A stretch of 31,866 nt of DNA, taken from positions 1-31,866 of the IMG/VR virus record IMGVR_UViG_3300025120_000288, one strand, 5' to 3'. Origin of the DNA: a virus. The notes below the pieces were generated by a model. The model was not told where the DNA came from and ran no database searches. It saw nothing but the letters and a program-made list of their open reading frames with translations. Every line of letters begins with the position of its first letter. Positions within the stretch are counted from its first letter, which is position 1. This document shows, one piece after another, positions 23,667 through 30,719 of this stretch. A program made the translations under genes and the position numbers.

Positions 23667-24394
23667 TACTTTACTCCTTGTCGGCTGTCTTTAATTCTGG
23701 CGTAGGTTACTAAAGCAACACCTGCCAAAGATAAGGCTAAAAAGGCGTACTCTATGTTCTCAGAGTATCCCACTAGAGGCTGTAGCTGTGAGGCTACTTC
23801 ACCAAGTATACCGGCACTTCCGGCAACACCTGCACCTGCTAATGTTTTAGACTTCTTTAAAGGCTTAATTGCAGTCTGCTCAGGCTTTTGGGGCATAAGA
23901 TCACCACCATCTGCCGCTAGAGGAGCATCCATTGCAAATAAAGCCGCCTCAGCCGTTCTACGTCTAGTCAGGCCACGTAAAGAAACCTTAGTTCCTTCAA
24001 CTTTAGCCTTGTCCCATCGTAGGATTTCAGAAGGTACTTCATCATACTTCCCTGCATTTAATTTTGTTAGCAAAGTACTTCGTTGGAAGTTTCCTGCGCC
24101 TAGATTAAATACAAAGGATACTAATGCATCAAACTGCCCTTGAGACAGTGGAACGCTTACATGGCGTTTAACGGCCGATCCTGCGTCGTTTAGATCATCC
24201 TTTAGGTAGATGTCACATTGATCGACTGAAGCCCGCATACCGCTTTTAACGCCTCTACAATGGCCATAGCCTATAGTCCACTTACCTGCCGGACATCTAT
24301 ACGCACGAACATCACCTTCATCGGTGACCTTGTGCAATCCTTCAAATCTTTTTACTAAATTAATACCTTGTTCGGATACTGTTGTTGGGTTCAT
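23666..24394 (-). CDS. Endolysin, GH24 lysozyme with C-terminal membrane segment
   Basis: A 242-residue muramidase cutting peptidoglycan at lysis. The GH24 catalytic set is E18, C34 and T40 (Glu-Cys-Thr instead of Glu-Asp-Thr), in FEGL and CPAGKWTIGYGH; a seven-residue insert separates E18 from the usual spacing. The catalytic domain ends near residue 155. The tail has a proline/lysine linker and then a hydrophobic helix at about residues 215-235, which could anchor the enzyme in the membrane. No N-terminal signal is seen, so release would depend on the holin or the tail. The gene overlaps its neighbours on both sides. Confidence 0.9.
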   Translation of the reverse strand: MNPTTVSEQGINLVKRFEGLHKVTDEGDVRAYRCPAGKWTIGYGHCRGVKSGMRASVDQCDIYLKDDLNDAGSAVKRHVSVPLSQGQFDALVSFVFNLGAGNFQRSTLLTKLNAGKYDEVPSEILRWDKAKVEGTKVSLRGLTRRRTAEAALFAMDAPLAADGGDLMPQKPEQTAIKPLKKSKTLAGAGVAGSAGILGEVASQLQPLVGYSENIEYAFLALSLAGVALVTYARIKDSRQGVK

Positions 24395-24663
24395 CTAAAA
24401 TACCAAAATGCTGTTGAAATTGCCCCTGATGCAAGTATCCAGAATATTCTTTCTGCAAATCTAAGTGTCTGACCATTTGTTGACACATGAGTTGCTAGTT
24501 CTGTTACTTTTTCGTCCATCTCTTCCTGTTTTTTATCGTACTTATTCATTCTATTAAACACTGTGACCAAACGCTCCTCCATTCTTGCTAGGGCTATTAC
24601 TGCATCGGATAACTTGTCTATTTTACTTTCCATGCGAGAGAGTCTGTCTTGTTCTGCCATCAT
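24391..24663 (-). CDS. Holin-like protein with coiled coil and C-terminal membrane helix
   Basis: A 90-residue protein. A charged helical part with heptad spacing (residues 5-65) is followed by one hydrophobic segment (about 70-87) and a short end. This layout resembles XhlA-type proteins associated with lysis. It overlaps the endolysin start (ATGA) and follows the repeat fibre gene after 8 bases. Being next to the endolysin, it is the best holin candidate, though tail-anchored single-span proteins can have other roles. Confidence 0.65.
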   Translation of the reverse strand: MMAEQDRLSRMESKIDKLSDAVIALARMEERLVTVFNRMNKYDKKQEEMDEKVTELATHVSTNGQTLRFAERIFWILASGAISTAFWYFR

Positions 24664-24671
24664 GCTACCCC

Positions 24672-27600
24672 CTAATACGTTCGTGCATATGGCGAGGCGA
24701 AACCGCTATATACTGCCGCCGGGGCCGGGGCTCCTGCTGTTGGACTTTTATTACCCATACTTGCGTTTGAACCTTGAACGAGTGAACGGTCGGAGATCTC
24801 CTTCATGAGCCGATTAATGTCTAGGGCCTGTTGATCTACCATTTCACCGTTCATTCGACTGTAGGTGCTGAGGATTAGCTGTCCTTGGTCATTTAATTCA
24901 CGTTTTAAGATGTTTCCGTTTTTATCTACTGCGTTAGCAATCAATCTACCTTCGTCCGTAAAGGCATTTCCCAGAGCAGTCATTCTATTACGCATCCCTG
25001 CGTCTAGGTCTGCGACTCCTTCTGTAAGCATTGACTTGACCTGTGTCAGACGATTAACAAAGTCTGCACGTCCAGATCTTTCTTGCTCACTTAACTCATC
25101 AAAACGACTAGCAAACCCGGACTCTATGCCCGACGCCATTGACGTAAGACTTCTGTCCATGTCACTGCCAACTGACTCTATAGAACCACTGATTGCCGTT
25201 AAGAACTCTTCTGTAGAGCTAAACCGGGAGTCAAAGTCCTGTGTAAGTAGATTGGCATTAAACTTCTGTGAGTTAAGTAATTGACCTGTAGCGTTATCTA
25301 CACTGCTTATAACCAACTCACCGTTTTGATTAATCTCTCTGAATAAGAAGTCTCCGTTAGCGTCAATACCACTACGGATAAGGTCTCCGTTCTCATCAAA
25401 GGCACTTGTTAGACTAGTAAACTTCTCTTGTAGGTCAGACCCAAACTGATCACCTTGGGTAGACATTAGAGTTCGTAGGGAATCCATGTTACCTTTGAGG
25501 TTAGCTTTTAACTCTCCCGAGGATTGTTGGATACCATCAAATGCACTTGTTATCTGATCCCCTAGGCCGCCCTGCATTTCGTTTAGCTGAGTAGAAATAG
25601 CACCGATATCCGTGATCTGTTGATCAATTAACTGGCCCGCAGAGTCAAAGGCTGAAGTAATTAAATTACCTTGAGAGTCTAAATCACGACGTAATTCATT
25701 TCCGTTCTCATCAATTTCACTACGGATAAGTTTACCTTCCTCATCAAAAGCGGACTGTAGCGATTTTAAGTTATTAGCAAACTCTGTATCAATGTTAGAA
25801 CCAACGTCACCTATTTGGTTTCTGATGTTGCTTAGAGAAGTAATAACGTCGGCATTGCCTTGTTGGCTTCCTGTCATCATAGCGTCAAATGATAGAGCCA
25901 GTTGATCTCCAAGACCTTGCTCTACGCCATTCAGTTGGGCCGCCACATCTAAAACATCAGTTTTTGTTTCACTTAGTACTTCGCCGGTGGCGGAGATTGA
26001 TTTAGTAATTAAATCTCCCTGTGCATCAATTTCCCGAGTAATAGTTTCGCCGTTTGCACCTATCTCTTCTTGTATTAAAGTTCCTGTTGCATCGAATGCA
26101 GACTGAAGAGTATCTAAATTATTGGCAAGTTCCCCTGACAATCCACTACTAACGGAGTCTACTTGGCTAGTAATAGCACTCATTGCATTCATGACTGCGG
26201 TGTTGTTAGAATCTCCCCCTGTAACTAGACTATTAAACGATGCAGTTAGCTGATCACCTAAACCTTCCTCAACATTGTTTAACTCTGTAGAAATATCTGC
26301 AATGTTAATAGACTGCTGATCAATTAACGTATCTGTTGCATCAAACCTAGAAACTAAAAGATCACCATTTTCAGTCAGGGTTCTACTTATAGTATCACCG
26401 TTATCAGCAATCTCTTCAGATATAAGATTTCCTTGCTCGTCAAACGAATCTTGAAGAGACGTGAAACTATCTGCAAGAGAGCCCTCAAGCCCCGTACCCA
26501 TATCCCCAACCTGAGTAGTAATACTGCTTAGGGTAGTTTGTATACTTTCCGTAGCTGTAACAGATCCATCTGCCATTCTTTTAAAGGACGCTGTAAGTTG
26601 ATCACCAAGACCTGTGCTTACAGTGTTTAACTCCTCAGACATACTTGCAATGTCTAAAATAGATCTTTCTATGGCTTTTCCATTTGCATCAAACTTAGTC
26701 TCAAGAATATTACCTTGAGCATCAAACTCCCGCGTAATGTTTTCTCCAAAGGTATCAAACCCTCTAGTTATTAAGTCTCCGTTATCATCAAAAGCTTCAG
26801 ATAGGCTAGTAAGATTGTCACTTAACTCATCGGAAATACTGGTACCAACATCTCCTATGTTTCCAGAAATAGTACTAAGGGTATCAGAAATATTAACTTC
26901 AGACTGAGCGTTAGCATCAGATAAAGAAGATACAGCAGACGTTAGTTGATCTCCAAGACCAGTTTGAACGTTATTTAATTCTGTGGCAACGCTTGCAATA
27001 TCTGTAGACGTTTGACTTATGACTGTGCCGTTAGCATCAATAGCGGTAGTCAACAACAATCCTTGGTCATCTATTTCCCGAGTAATAGTTTCGCCATTAT
27101 CGCCTATTTCTTCTGAAAGGAACTTACCTTGGGCGTCAAATGAGTCAGTGATAGTTGAAAGATTAGAAGTTAATTCTTCAGATAGTCCGGTACTCACATT
27201 ACCTATTTCACCTGAAATTGTAGATAAGGTATTTGTAATATTTGTGCCAGAATCTGATACATCCCCAGATAAAGCCGTGAAAGAATCAACTAATTGATCA
27301 CCAAGACCTTCTTGAACAGTATTTAATTGTGTGGCTATATCACCAATACTGGTTTCTGTCTCACTAACTAGATCACCATTAGCATCCAGACGTTTGACTA
27401 ACAGATTACCTTGAGCGTCTAGAGATCTAGTAATGGTGTCTCCATTGTCAGCTATTTCTTCGGATAGGAATGTGCCTGTCGCATCAAATGCAGACTCAAG
27501 CTCAGTAAATCCACTGGTAAGCTCCGTTGAGACGTTGGTATCAAGATCACCAATAAGACCATCGGTAATCTGGAAGGCATTAAGAATAGAGTTTCTGCTT

Positions 27601-29036
27601 TCTTCTGCGGCTGTAGAGTCACCAAACACAGTAGTAAATTGATCTTGTACACCTGTCTCAAACGAGGAGATGTTATTCATCAATGTGTTTATATCTAAAC
27701 CTTGCTGATCAATTCTTTTTCCTGCTGAATCAAATTCTGCAATAAATAACTTACCGTTAGCAGTCATAGCTCTAGTAATTCTACCACCTTCACCTGTGAC
27801 AGAATTTTCAATAAGAAGACCTTGATCATCAAAAGATGATGTAAGATTGGCGTAGGCGTTTGCTAAGTCTGCATCTAGGTTAACGTTTTCTGAGGAAAGA
27901 ATGTCTTTTACAGAATTAAGTTTATCAACAAAATCTTTTCGTGTTGCTACACCCTCGGCACCTACGGCTGTTTGTCCGGTAGCTATATTAGTGGCAATGT
28001 CTGCAAAGTTAGTTGTGTTTTCTGTTCTTCCATCTTCTACACTTGTACCAACCGATGATACATCTGTACCTAGGCCAGATAGACCTTGAGCTATATCACC
28101 AAAGTTTGTTTCGTTGGCAGAGGTGCCAGTAGCAACGTCAGAGGCTACAGACGCTATGTCTGAACCTAATGCTGTGTTTTGATCGGCCTGAGACTGCGCG
28201 TAATTTCCTAGTGACTCTCCCATAGCGGTAAAGCCGCCAGATACAGTACTAGCAAGATCGGTACGAGCCTCATTTGCTAATTTAGAATAATCACTAAAAT
28301 CTCCAGTAAAATCATCTAGAGAAGTTTGTAAATTTCCTTGTCCTGTTGCAAGTCCGGCTTGTCCTGCCGCTAAATCAGCATAGTACCGACCTGCATCTCC
28401 ACCATACTTATTAATCAACTCTTCTATGTTAGCCTGACCGCCCAACACATTAGTAGAGGTGTCCGTTAACTGATTACTTATATTAGTTTCTACAGTACCA
28501 AGATCTTCACCCAGAGTGTTAAACCCTTCGTCGATAGCAGTATTAGTGTTATCAAAGTTGTCAGTAACTGTACTACCTAAAGTATCAAATCCAGTAGCCA
28601 TTTCGGCGTTAGTATTGTCAAATCCGGCCTCTATATTATTATCTACTGTATCAAACCTACCATCAACCCCAGAAAACCCATCCACAATTCTTGTATCCAT
28701 TGCAGAAAACCCGGTATCTACAGAGTCTTGGATGCCAAGATTTTGACCCATGATGACTTCATTTTCATCTTCTAGGTAACTAAACTGATCTTCTGCGTAA
28801 TTAGCCGCGTCTGTAACGTCACCACTAAGGCCAGACAGGGCCTCATTGACACCATCAAAATTAGCAAAACCCTCATTCATGGCATCCATTGTGGTGTCAT
28901 AACGGGCATCTGCCGCTGTGCTTAGGTTCCCAATGTCCCCAATAATAGTCCCTTGGTTAGCAACCAACTCATCGTGTTGAGCATCTCCTAAACCTGTATT
29001 GGTAGTGTTGGTAGTACTTCCTCCGCCTCCACACAT
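24672..29036 (-). CDS. Giant repeat-built fibre-like virion protein (1454 residues)
   Basis: The protein starts MCGGGG without a hydrophobic signal, so it is probably not a lipoprotein. Residues 50-200 carry short repeats of the type GF-x-(4-5)-V/I-D spaced about 11-14 residues, like trimeric coiled coils. Residues 398-1414 hold about nine copies of a roughly 116-residue unit, each with an FD-x2-G-x-LI segment, DANG or DAQG turns and a GLGDQL segment. The last 35 residues are rich in Ala, Pro and Gly. No S74 domain, hydrolase or known receptor-binding domain is seen. Composition is very low in Trp, Cys and His. Size, repeats and place in the tail gene block suggest a long fibre or tail-length protein. 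Confidence 0.65.
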   Translation of the reverse strand: MCGGGGSTTNTTNTGLGDAQHDELVANQGTIIGDIGNLSTAADARYDTTMDAMNEGFANFDGVNEALSGLSGDVTDAANYAEDQFSYLEDENEVIMGQNLGIQDSVDTGFSAMDTRIVDGFSGVDGRFDTVDNNIEAGFDNTNAEMATGFDTLGSTVTDNFDNTNTAIDEGFNTLGEDLGTVETNISNQLTDTSTNVLGGQANIEELINKYGGDAGRYYADLAAGQAGLATGQGNLQTSLDDFTGDFSDYSKLANEARTDLASTVSGGFTAMGESLGNYAQSQADQNTALGSDIASVASDVATGTSANETNFGDIAQGLSGLGTDVSSVGTSVEDGRTENTTNFADIATNIATGQTAVGAEGVATRKDFVDKLNSVKDILSSENVNLDADLANAYANLTSSFDDQGLLIENSVTGEGGRITRAMTANGKLFIAEFDSAGKRIDQQGLDINTLMNNISSFETGVQDQFTTVFGDSTAAEESRNSILNAFQITDGLIGDLDTNVSTELTSGFTELESAFDATGTFLSEEIADNGDTITRSLDAQGNLLVKRLDANGDLVSETETSIGDIATQLNTVQEGLGDQLVDSFTALSGDVSDSGTNITNTLSTISGEIGNVSTGLSEELTSNLSTITDSFDAQGKFLSEEIGDNGETITREIDDQGLLLTTAIDANGTVISQTSTDIASVATELNNVQTGLGDQLTSAVSSLSDANAQSEVNISDTLSTISGNIGDVGTSISDELSDNLTSLSEAFDDNGDLITRGFDTFGENITREFDAQGNILETKFDANGKAIERSILDIASMSEELNTVSTGLGDQLTASFKRMADGSVTATESIQTTLSSITTQVGDMGTGLEGSLADSFTSLQDSFDEQGNLISEEIADNGDTISRTLTENGDLLVSRFDATDTLIDQQSINIADISTELNNVEEGLGDQLTASFNSLVTGGDSNNTAVMNAMSAITSQVDSVSSGLSGELANNLDTLQSAFDATGTLIQEEIGANGETITREIDAQGDLITKSISATGEVLSETKTDVLDVAAQLNGVEQGLGDQLALSFDAMMTGSQQGNADVITSLSNIRNQIGDVGSNIDTEFANNLKSLQSAFDEEGKLIRSEIDENGNELRRDLDSQGNLITSAFDSAGQLIDQQITDIGAISTQLNEMQGGLGDQITSAFDGIQQSSGELKANLKGNMDSLRTLMSTQGDQFGSDLQEKFTSLTSAFDENGDLIRSGIDANGDFLFREINQNGELVISSVDNATGQLLNSQKFNANLLTQDFDSRFSSTEEFLTAISGSIESVGSDMDRSLTSMASGIESGFASRFDELSEQERSGRADFVNRLTQVKSMLTEGVADLDAGMRNRMTALGNAFTDEGRLIANAVDKNGNILKRELNDQGQLILSTYSRMNGEMVDQQALDINRLMKEISDRSLVQGSNASMGNKSPTAGAPAPAAVYSGFASPYARTY
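24795..27845 (-). repeat. Array of about nine diverged 116-residue protein repeats
   Basis: GLGDQL or GLGDQI starts at residues 577, 693, 809, 924, 1041 and 1157, giving steps of 116, 116, 115, 117 and 116. Degenerate copies lie at 462 (GVQDQF) and about 1273. The FD-x2-G segment recurs from residue 400 to 1359, the last step being about 30 residues longer. At the DNA level units have diverged, so the array is old or under selection for protein structure. Confidence 0.8.
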
Positions 29037-29038
29037 AA

Positions 29039-29503
29039 TTACGCCTCTCTTTTCATTATAAGTCCGACCTTTTTAAAGCCGTGCATTTCAATTAATTTTT
29101 CGTATCCATCACCTGCTATCCCAGAGGTAATACCAATACATATTTCGTGAGCATTATTGCTCTTTGACCACTCAAAGAATTCTTTAAACATCTGGTTGAT
29201 GTACTTTGCTATTCCATCCCGACACTCAGGTTTAAAAACCATCACCATGTCTTGTGCTATTTTCTGAGTAGAGAAGAAGTACTCAACTATATTCCCTAAA
29301 AAGAAACCAACTACTTCACCATTGTCCTCTACTACTCTCATGAAAGTTGTGGACTTAGGATCTGTCCCGGTTGATACCCAATGGTATGCTTTGTCCGAAG
29401 ACCAACCGCATTTTTCATATAGGCTGTTTTCTTGAAACCATCTTCCTAATTCGTTTATCTGGTCAAAATCCTCCAGAGAGGGTGTACGCACTATGCGGGC
29501 CAT
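29039..29503 (-). CDS. GNAT-type N-acetyltransferase in the virion operon
   Basis: A 154-residue protein with a GNAT-like layout: an N-terminal helix pair (RTPSLEDFDQINELGRWF), a central strand pair around VVEDNGEVVGFFLG, and a C-terminal part ending in HGFKKVGLIMKREA, which is typical of these folds. The acetyl-CoA loop is degenerate (near KPECRDGIAKYI), so activity is uncertain. Acetyltransferase-like genes are known within the structural region of other marine short-tailed phages. It lies 2 bases before the giant fibre gene and has a promoter at 29573-29602. AAGGA precedes the ATG. Confidence 0.75.
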   Translation of the reverse strand: MARIVRTPSLEDFDQINELGRWFQENSLYEKCGWSSDKAYHWVSTGTDPKSTTFMRVVEDNGEVVGFFLGNIVEYFFSTQKIAQDMVMVFKPECRDGIAKYINQMFKEFFEWSKSNNAHEICIGITSGIAGDGYEKLIEMHGFKKVGLIMKREA

Positions 29504-29560
29504 GTATGTCCTTGAAATAATACTAATATGGGGGTGATACTTTGAAATATAAAAGAGATT

Positions 29561-29602
29561 TTATATAGTGTTATTATACACTTAAATCCCTATATAAGGC
29601 AA
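29561..29602 (-). promoter_or_regulatory. Promoter with nested inverted repeats before the GNAT gene
   Basis: On the minus strand TTGCCT (29597-29602) and TATAAT (29573-29578) are 18 bases apart. The -10 sits at the centre of an AGTGT/ACACT inverted repeat (29567-29571 and 29578-29582), inside a wider TTATATAG/CTATATAA repeat (29561-29568 and 29590-29597). This symmetry suggests an operator. The gap 29504-29616 shows no terminator. Confidence 0.6.
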
Positions 29603-29616
29603 GTATAACCTCCCCG

Positions 29617-29718
29617 CTACCTGAATATTAAAACTCCCACAGTAAACCCAAGGAGTATCAAGGCGAGAATCAACCCCGCCCATGTATATTTGTCCGACCA
29701 ATCTTGCCCTGATATCAA
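29617..29718 (-). CDS. Possible 33-residue single-span membrane peptide
   Basis: A short frame begins with TTG that overlaps the preceding stop (TTGA), with GAGG about 10 bases earlier, and ends with TAG at 29617. The product has a polar start with two Trp and then one strong membrane helix (about residues 15-31). Coupling to the gene before it follows the style of this operon. The rare start codon and small size make it uncertain. It could be a holin-like or superinfection peptide. Confidence 0.4.
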   Translation of the reverse strand: MISGQDWSDKYTWAGLILALILLGFTVGVLIFR

Positions 29719-29927
29719 AATATGGTTACCTCATCAGTCTCTTCAACCCATTTTGGAATACAGTACCCTTGTACGGGTACTAAAAATTCCCCTTGTGCCT
29801 GTAGGCTTATTTTTCTTGCAAAATATATACAGGTATTTAGGTCTCTCCAGAGGGCAATTTCTTGAGTACTCTCTAAAAATTCACCATTGTAGGTCTGTAG
29901 CATCAACGCGAATACAAGCGTTTTCAC
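29715..29927 (-). CDS. Exported 70-residue cysteine protein, copy B
   Basis: The start is GTG, overlapping the preceding stop (GTGA). A short hydrophobic N-terminus (Leu-Val-Phe-Ala-Leu-Met-Leu) looks like a signal. It is followed by a domain with two cysteines (about residues 33 and 56) and the end motif KWVEETDEV. The neighbouring upstream gene encodes a related protein with the matching pattern signal, GE, L-x2-L-x-(1-2)-C, C-x-(2-3)-W-VEE. The pair looks like a tandem duplication. Function unknown; a periplasmic place is inferred. Confidence 0.6.
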   Translation of the reverse strand: MKTLVFALMLQTYNGEFLESTQEIALWRDLNTCIYFARKISLQAQGEFLVPVQGYCIPKWVEETDEVTIF

Positions 29928-30118
29928 CGTATTACCTTAGTACCCTCTTCTACCCATGTAAGCCTACAAATACATTCGGTAGGCTCATACTTGGATTGTT
30001 CTCTACTTAATTGTTGACATAAAAACCGGCAACTTTGTAAGTTATGGAAGTACAGTGTTTTGCTCGGATCAATTTCCCCAGATACGGTGAAAAATAACAA
30101 AGCAATGACCATCTTCAT
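29924..30118 (-). CDS. Exported 64-residue cysteine protein, copy A
   Basis: A short hydrophobic N-terminus (Met-Val-Ile-Ala-Leu-Leu-Phe-Phe) is followed by a domain with four cysteines (about residues 30, 34, 49 and 51) and the end motif TWVEEGTKV. It matches copy B downstream over most of its length, with a different number of cysteines. The start ATG overlaps the previous stop (ATGA). Disulphide bonds in the periplasm are plausible. I do not recognise a family with a known role. Confidence 0.6.
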   Translation of the reverse strand: MKMVIALLFFTVSGEIDPSKTLYFHNLQSCRFLCQQLSREQSKYEPTECICRLTWVEEGTKVIR

Positions 30119-30417
30119 TTTTGTTGAGCTAAGAGGGCCGCAACCAACGCTTGTATCTGCTCATTGGTCTTCTCTTGTATCTTCTCCTGCCGGGCCAAAC
30201 TCTCAACGATAGCCTCAACCTTAGTCTCTGTGACGGCCTGAGCCTGTCCATTAGCCTGAGCCCGGTCTGCGGCCTTTTTTGCTATGGCGGCAATTCGGTC
30301 ACGTTCTTCACCTGCAAAGGCTGTATTGGCTTGTAATACTCCCCATGATACTGCCAACGTCACGAAAGCCACCCCCAATGGGACGCTCCATGTAGGCAGA
30401 TTGATCTGTCCGCTCAT
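30115..30417 (-). CDS. Membrane-anchored coiled-coil protein, possible second holin
   Basis: A 100-residue protein with one membrane segment at about residues 12-35 and then a long Ala- and Gln-rich helix with heptad spacing (about 38-98). The topology is opposite in order to the holin-like gene at 24391. It could be a holin, antiholin or membrane scaffold. Its start overlaps the preceding stop (TAATG), and its stop overlaps copy A of the exported pair. Confidence 0.6.
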   Translation of the reverse strand: MSGQINLPTWSVPLGVAFVTLAVSWGVLQANTAFAGEERDRIAAIAKKAADRAQANGQAQAVTETKVEAIVESLARQEKIQEKTNEQIQALVAALLAQQK

Positions 30418-30677
30418 TAGTCACCTCCGGGTGAATTAGCTTCTAAACTTGCTTGATATGCGGCAATAACCGCGTCTGTATGAACAGCGGCACAAATAGC
30501 TTGCACCTCTGTAGATTCGTTGCTGTAGTCATCACCAGCATTTATGACATGTCTGTGGAAGCCGGAGGATAGCTCAACGCCATCTTCTAAGACTTGCGTA
30601 CAAGTCCTGATTTGAACCGTTTTATGTACTCCCACGATCTCTATTTTGTCTTCTGATATTACTTTTTCTAAAGCCAT
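30417..30677 (-). CDS. Conserved 86-residue phage protein after the tail fibre
   Basis: The protein has alternating strands, a segment FHRHVINAGDDYSNE near residues 40-54, and the block QAICAAVHTDAVIAAYQ near the end. I recall similar proteins directly downstream of tail fibre genes in many marine phages. No function is established. It may be a fibre assembly factor, judging from position alone. It begins 42 bases after the fibre gene with AGGAG before the ATG. Confidence 0.7.
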   Translation of the reverse strand: MALEKVISEDKIEIVGVHKTVQIRTCTQVLEDGVELSSGFHRHVINAGDDYSNESTEVQAICAAVHTDAVIAAYQASLEANSPGGD

Positions 30678-30695
30678 TGTATTGCTCCTGTCTGT

Positions 30696-30713
30696 GCCTA
30701 GAATCCACTAGGC
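30696..30713 (-). other. Stem-loop in the gap after the tail fibre gene
   Basis: GCCTAG and CTAGGC form a perfect six-base stem with a six-base loop in the 42-base gap between the fibre gene and its downstream neighbour. No U run follows on the minus strand. It may mark RNA processing or partial termination. Confidence 0.4.
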
Positions 30714-30719
30714 GTATGG

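Noticed and set aside
24795-27845. Diversity-generating retroelement target or CRISPR-like repeat array
   Set aside because: Repeats are in-frame protein units without identical short DNA repeats, and no reverse transcriptase or cas gene is present.
25200-29000. Plus-strand open frames within the giant fibre gene
   Set aside because: They are Ser/Pro/Val-rich antisense reflections of the repetitive protein and lack initiation signals.
24672-29036. Lipoprotein reading of the giant protein from its Met-Cys start
   Set aside because: There is no hydrophobic signal sequence before the cysteine, so the lipobox is not real.
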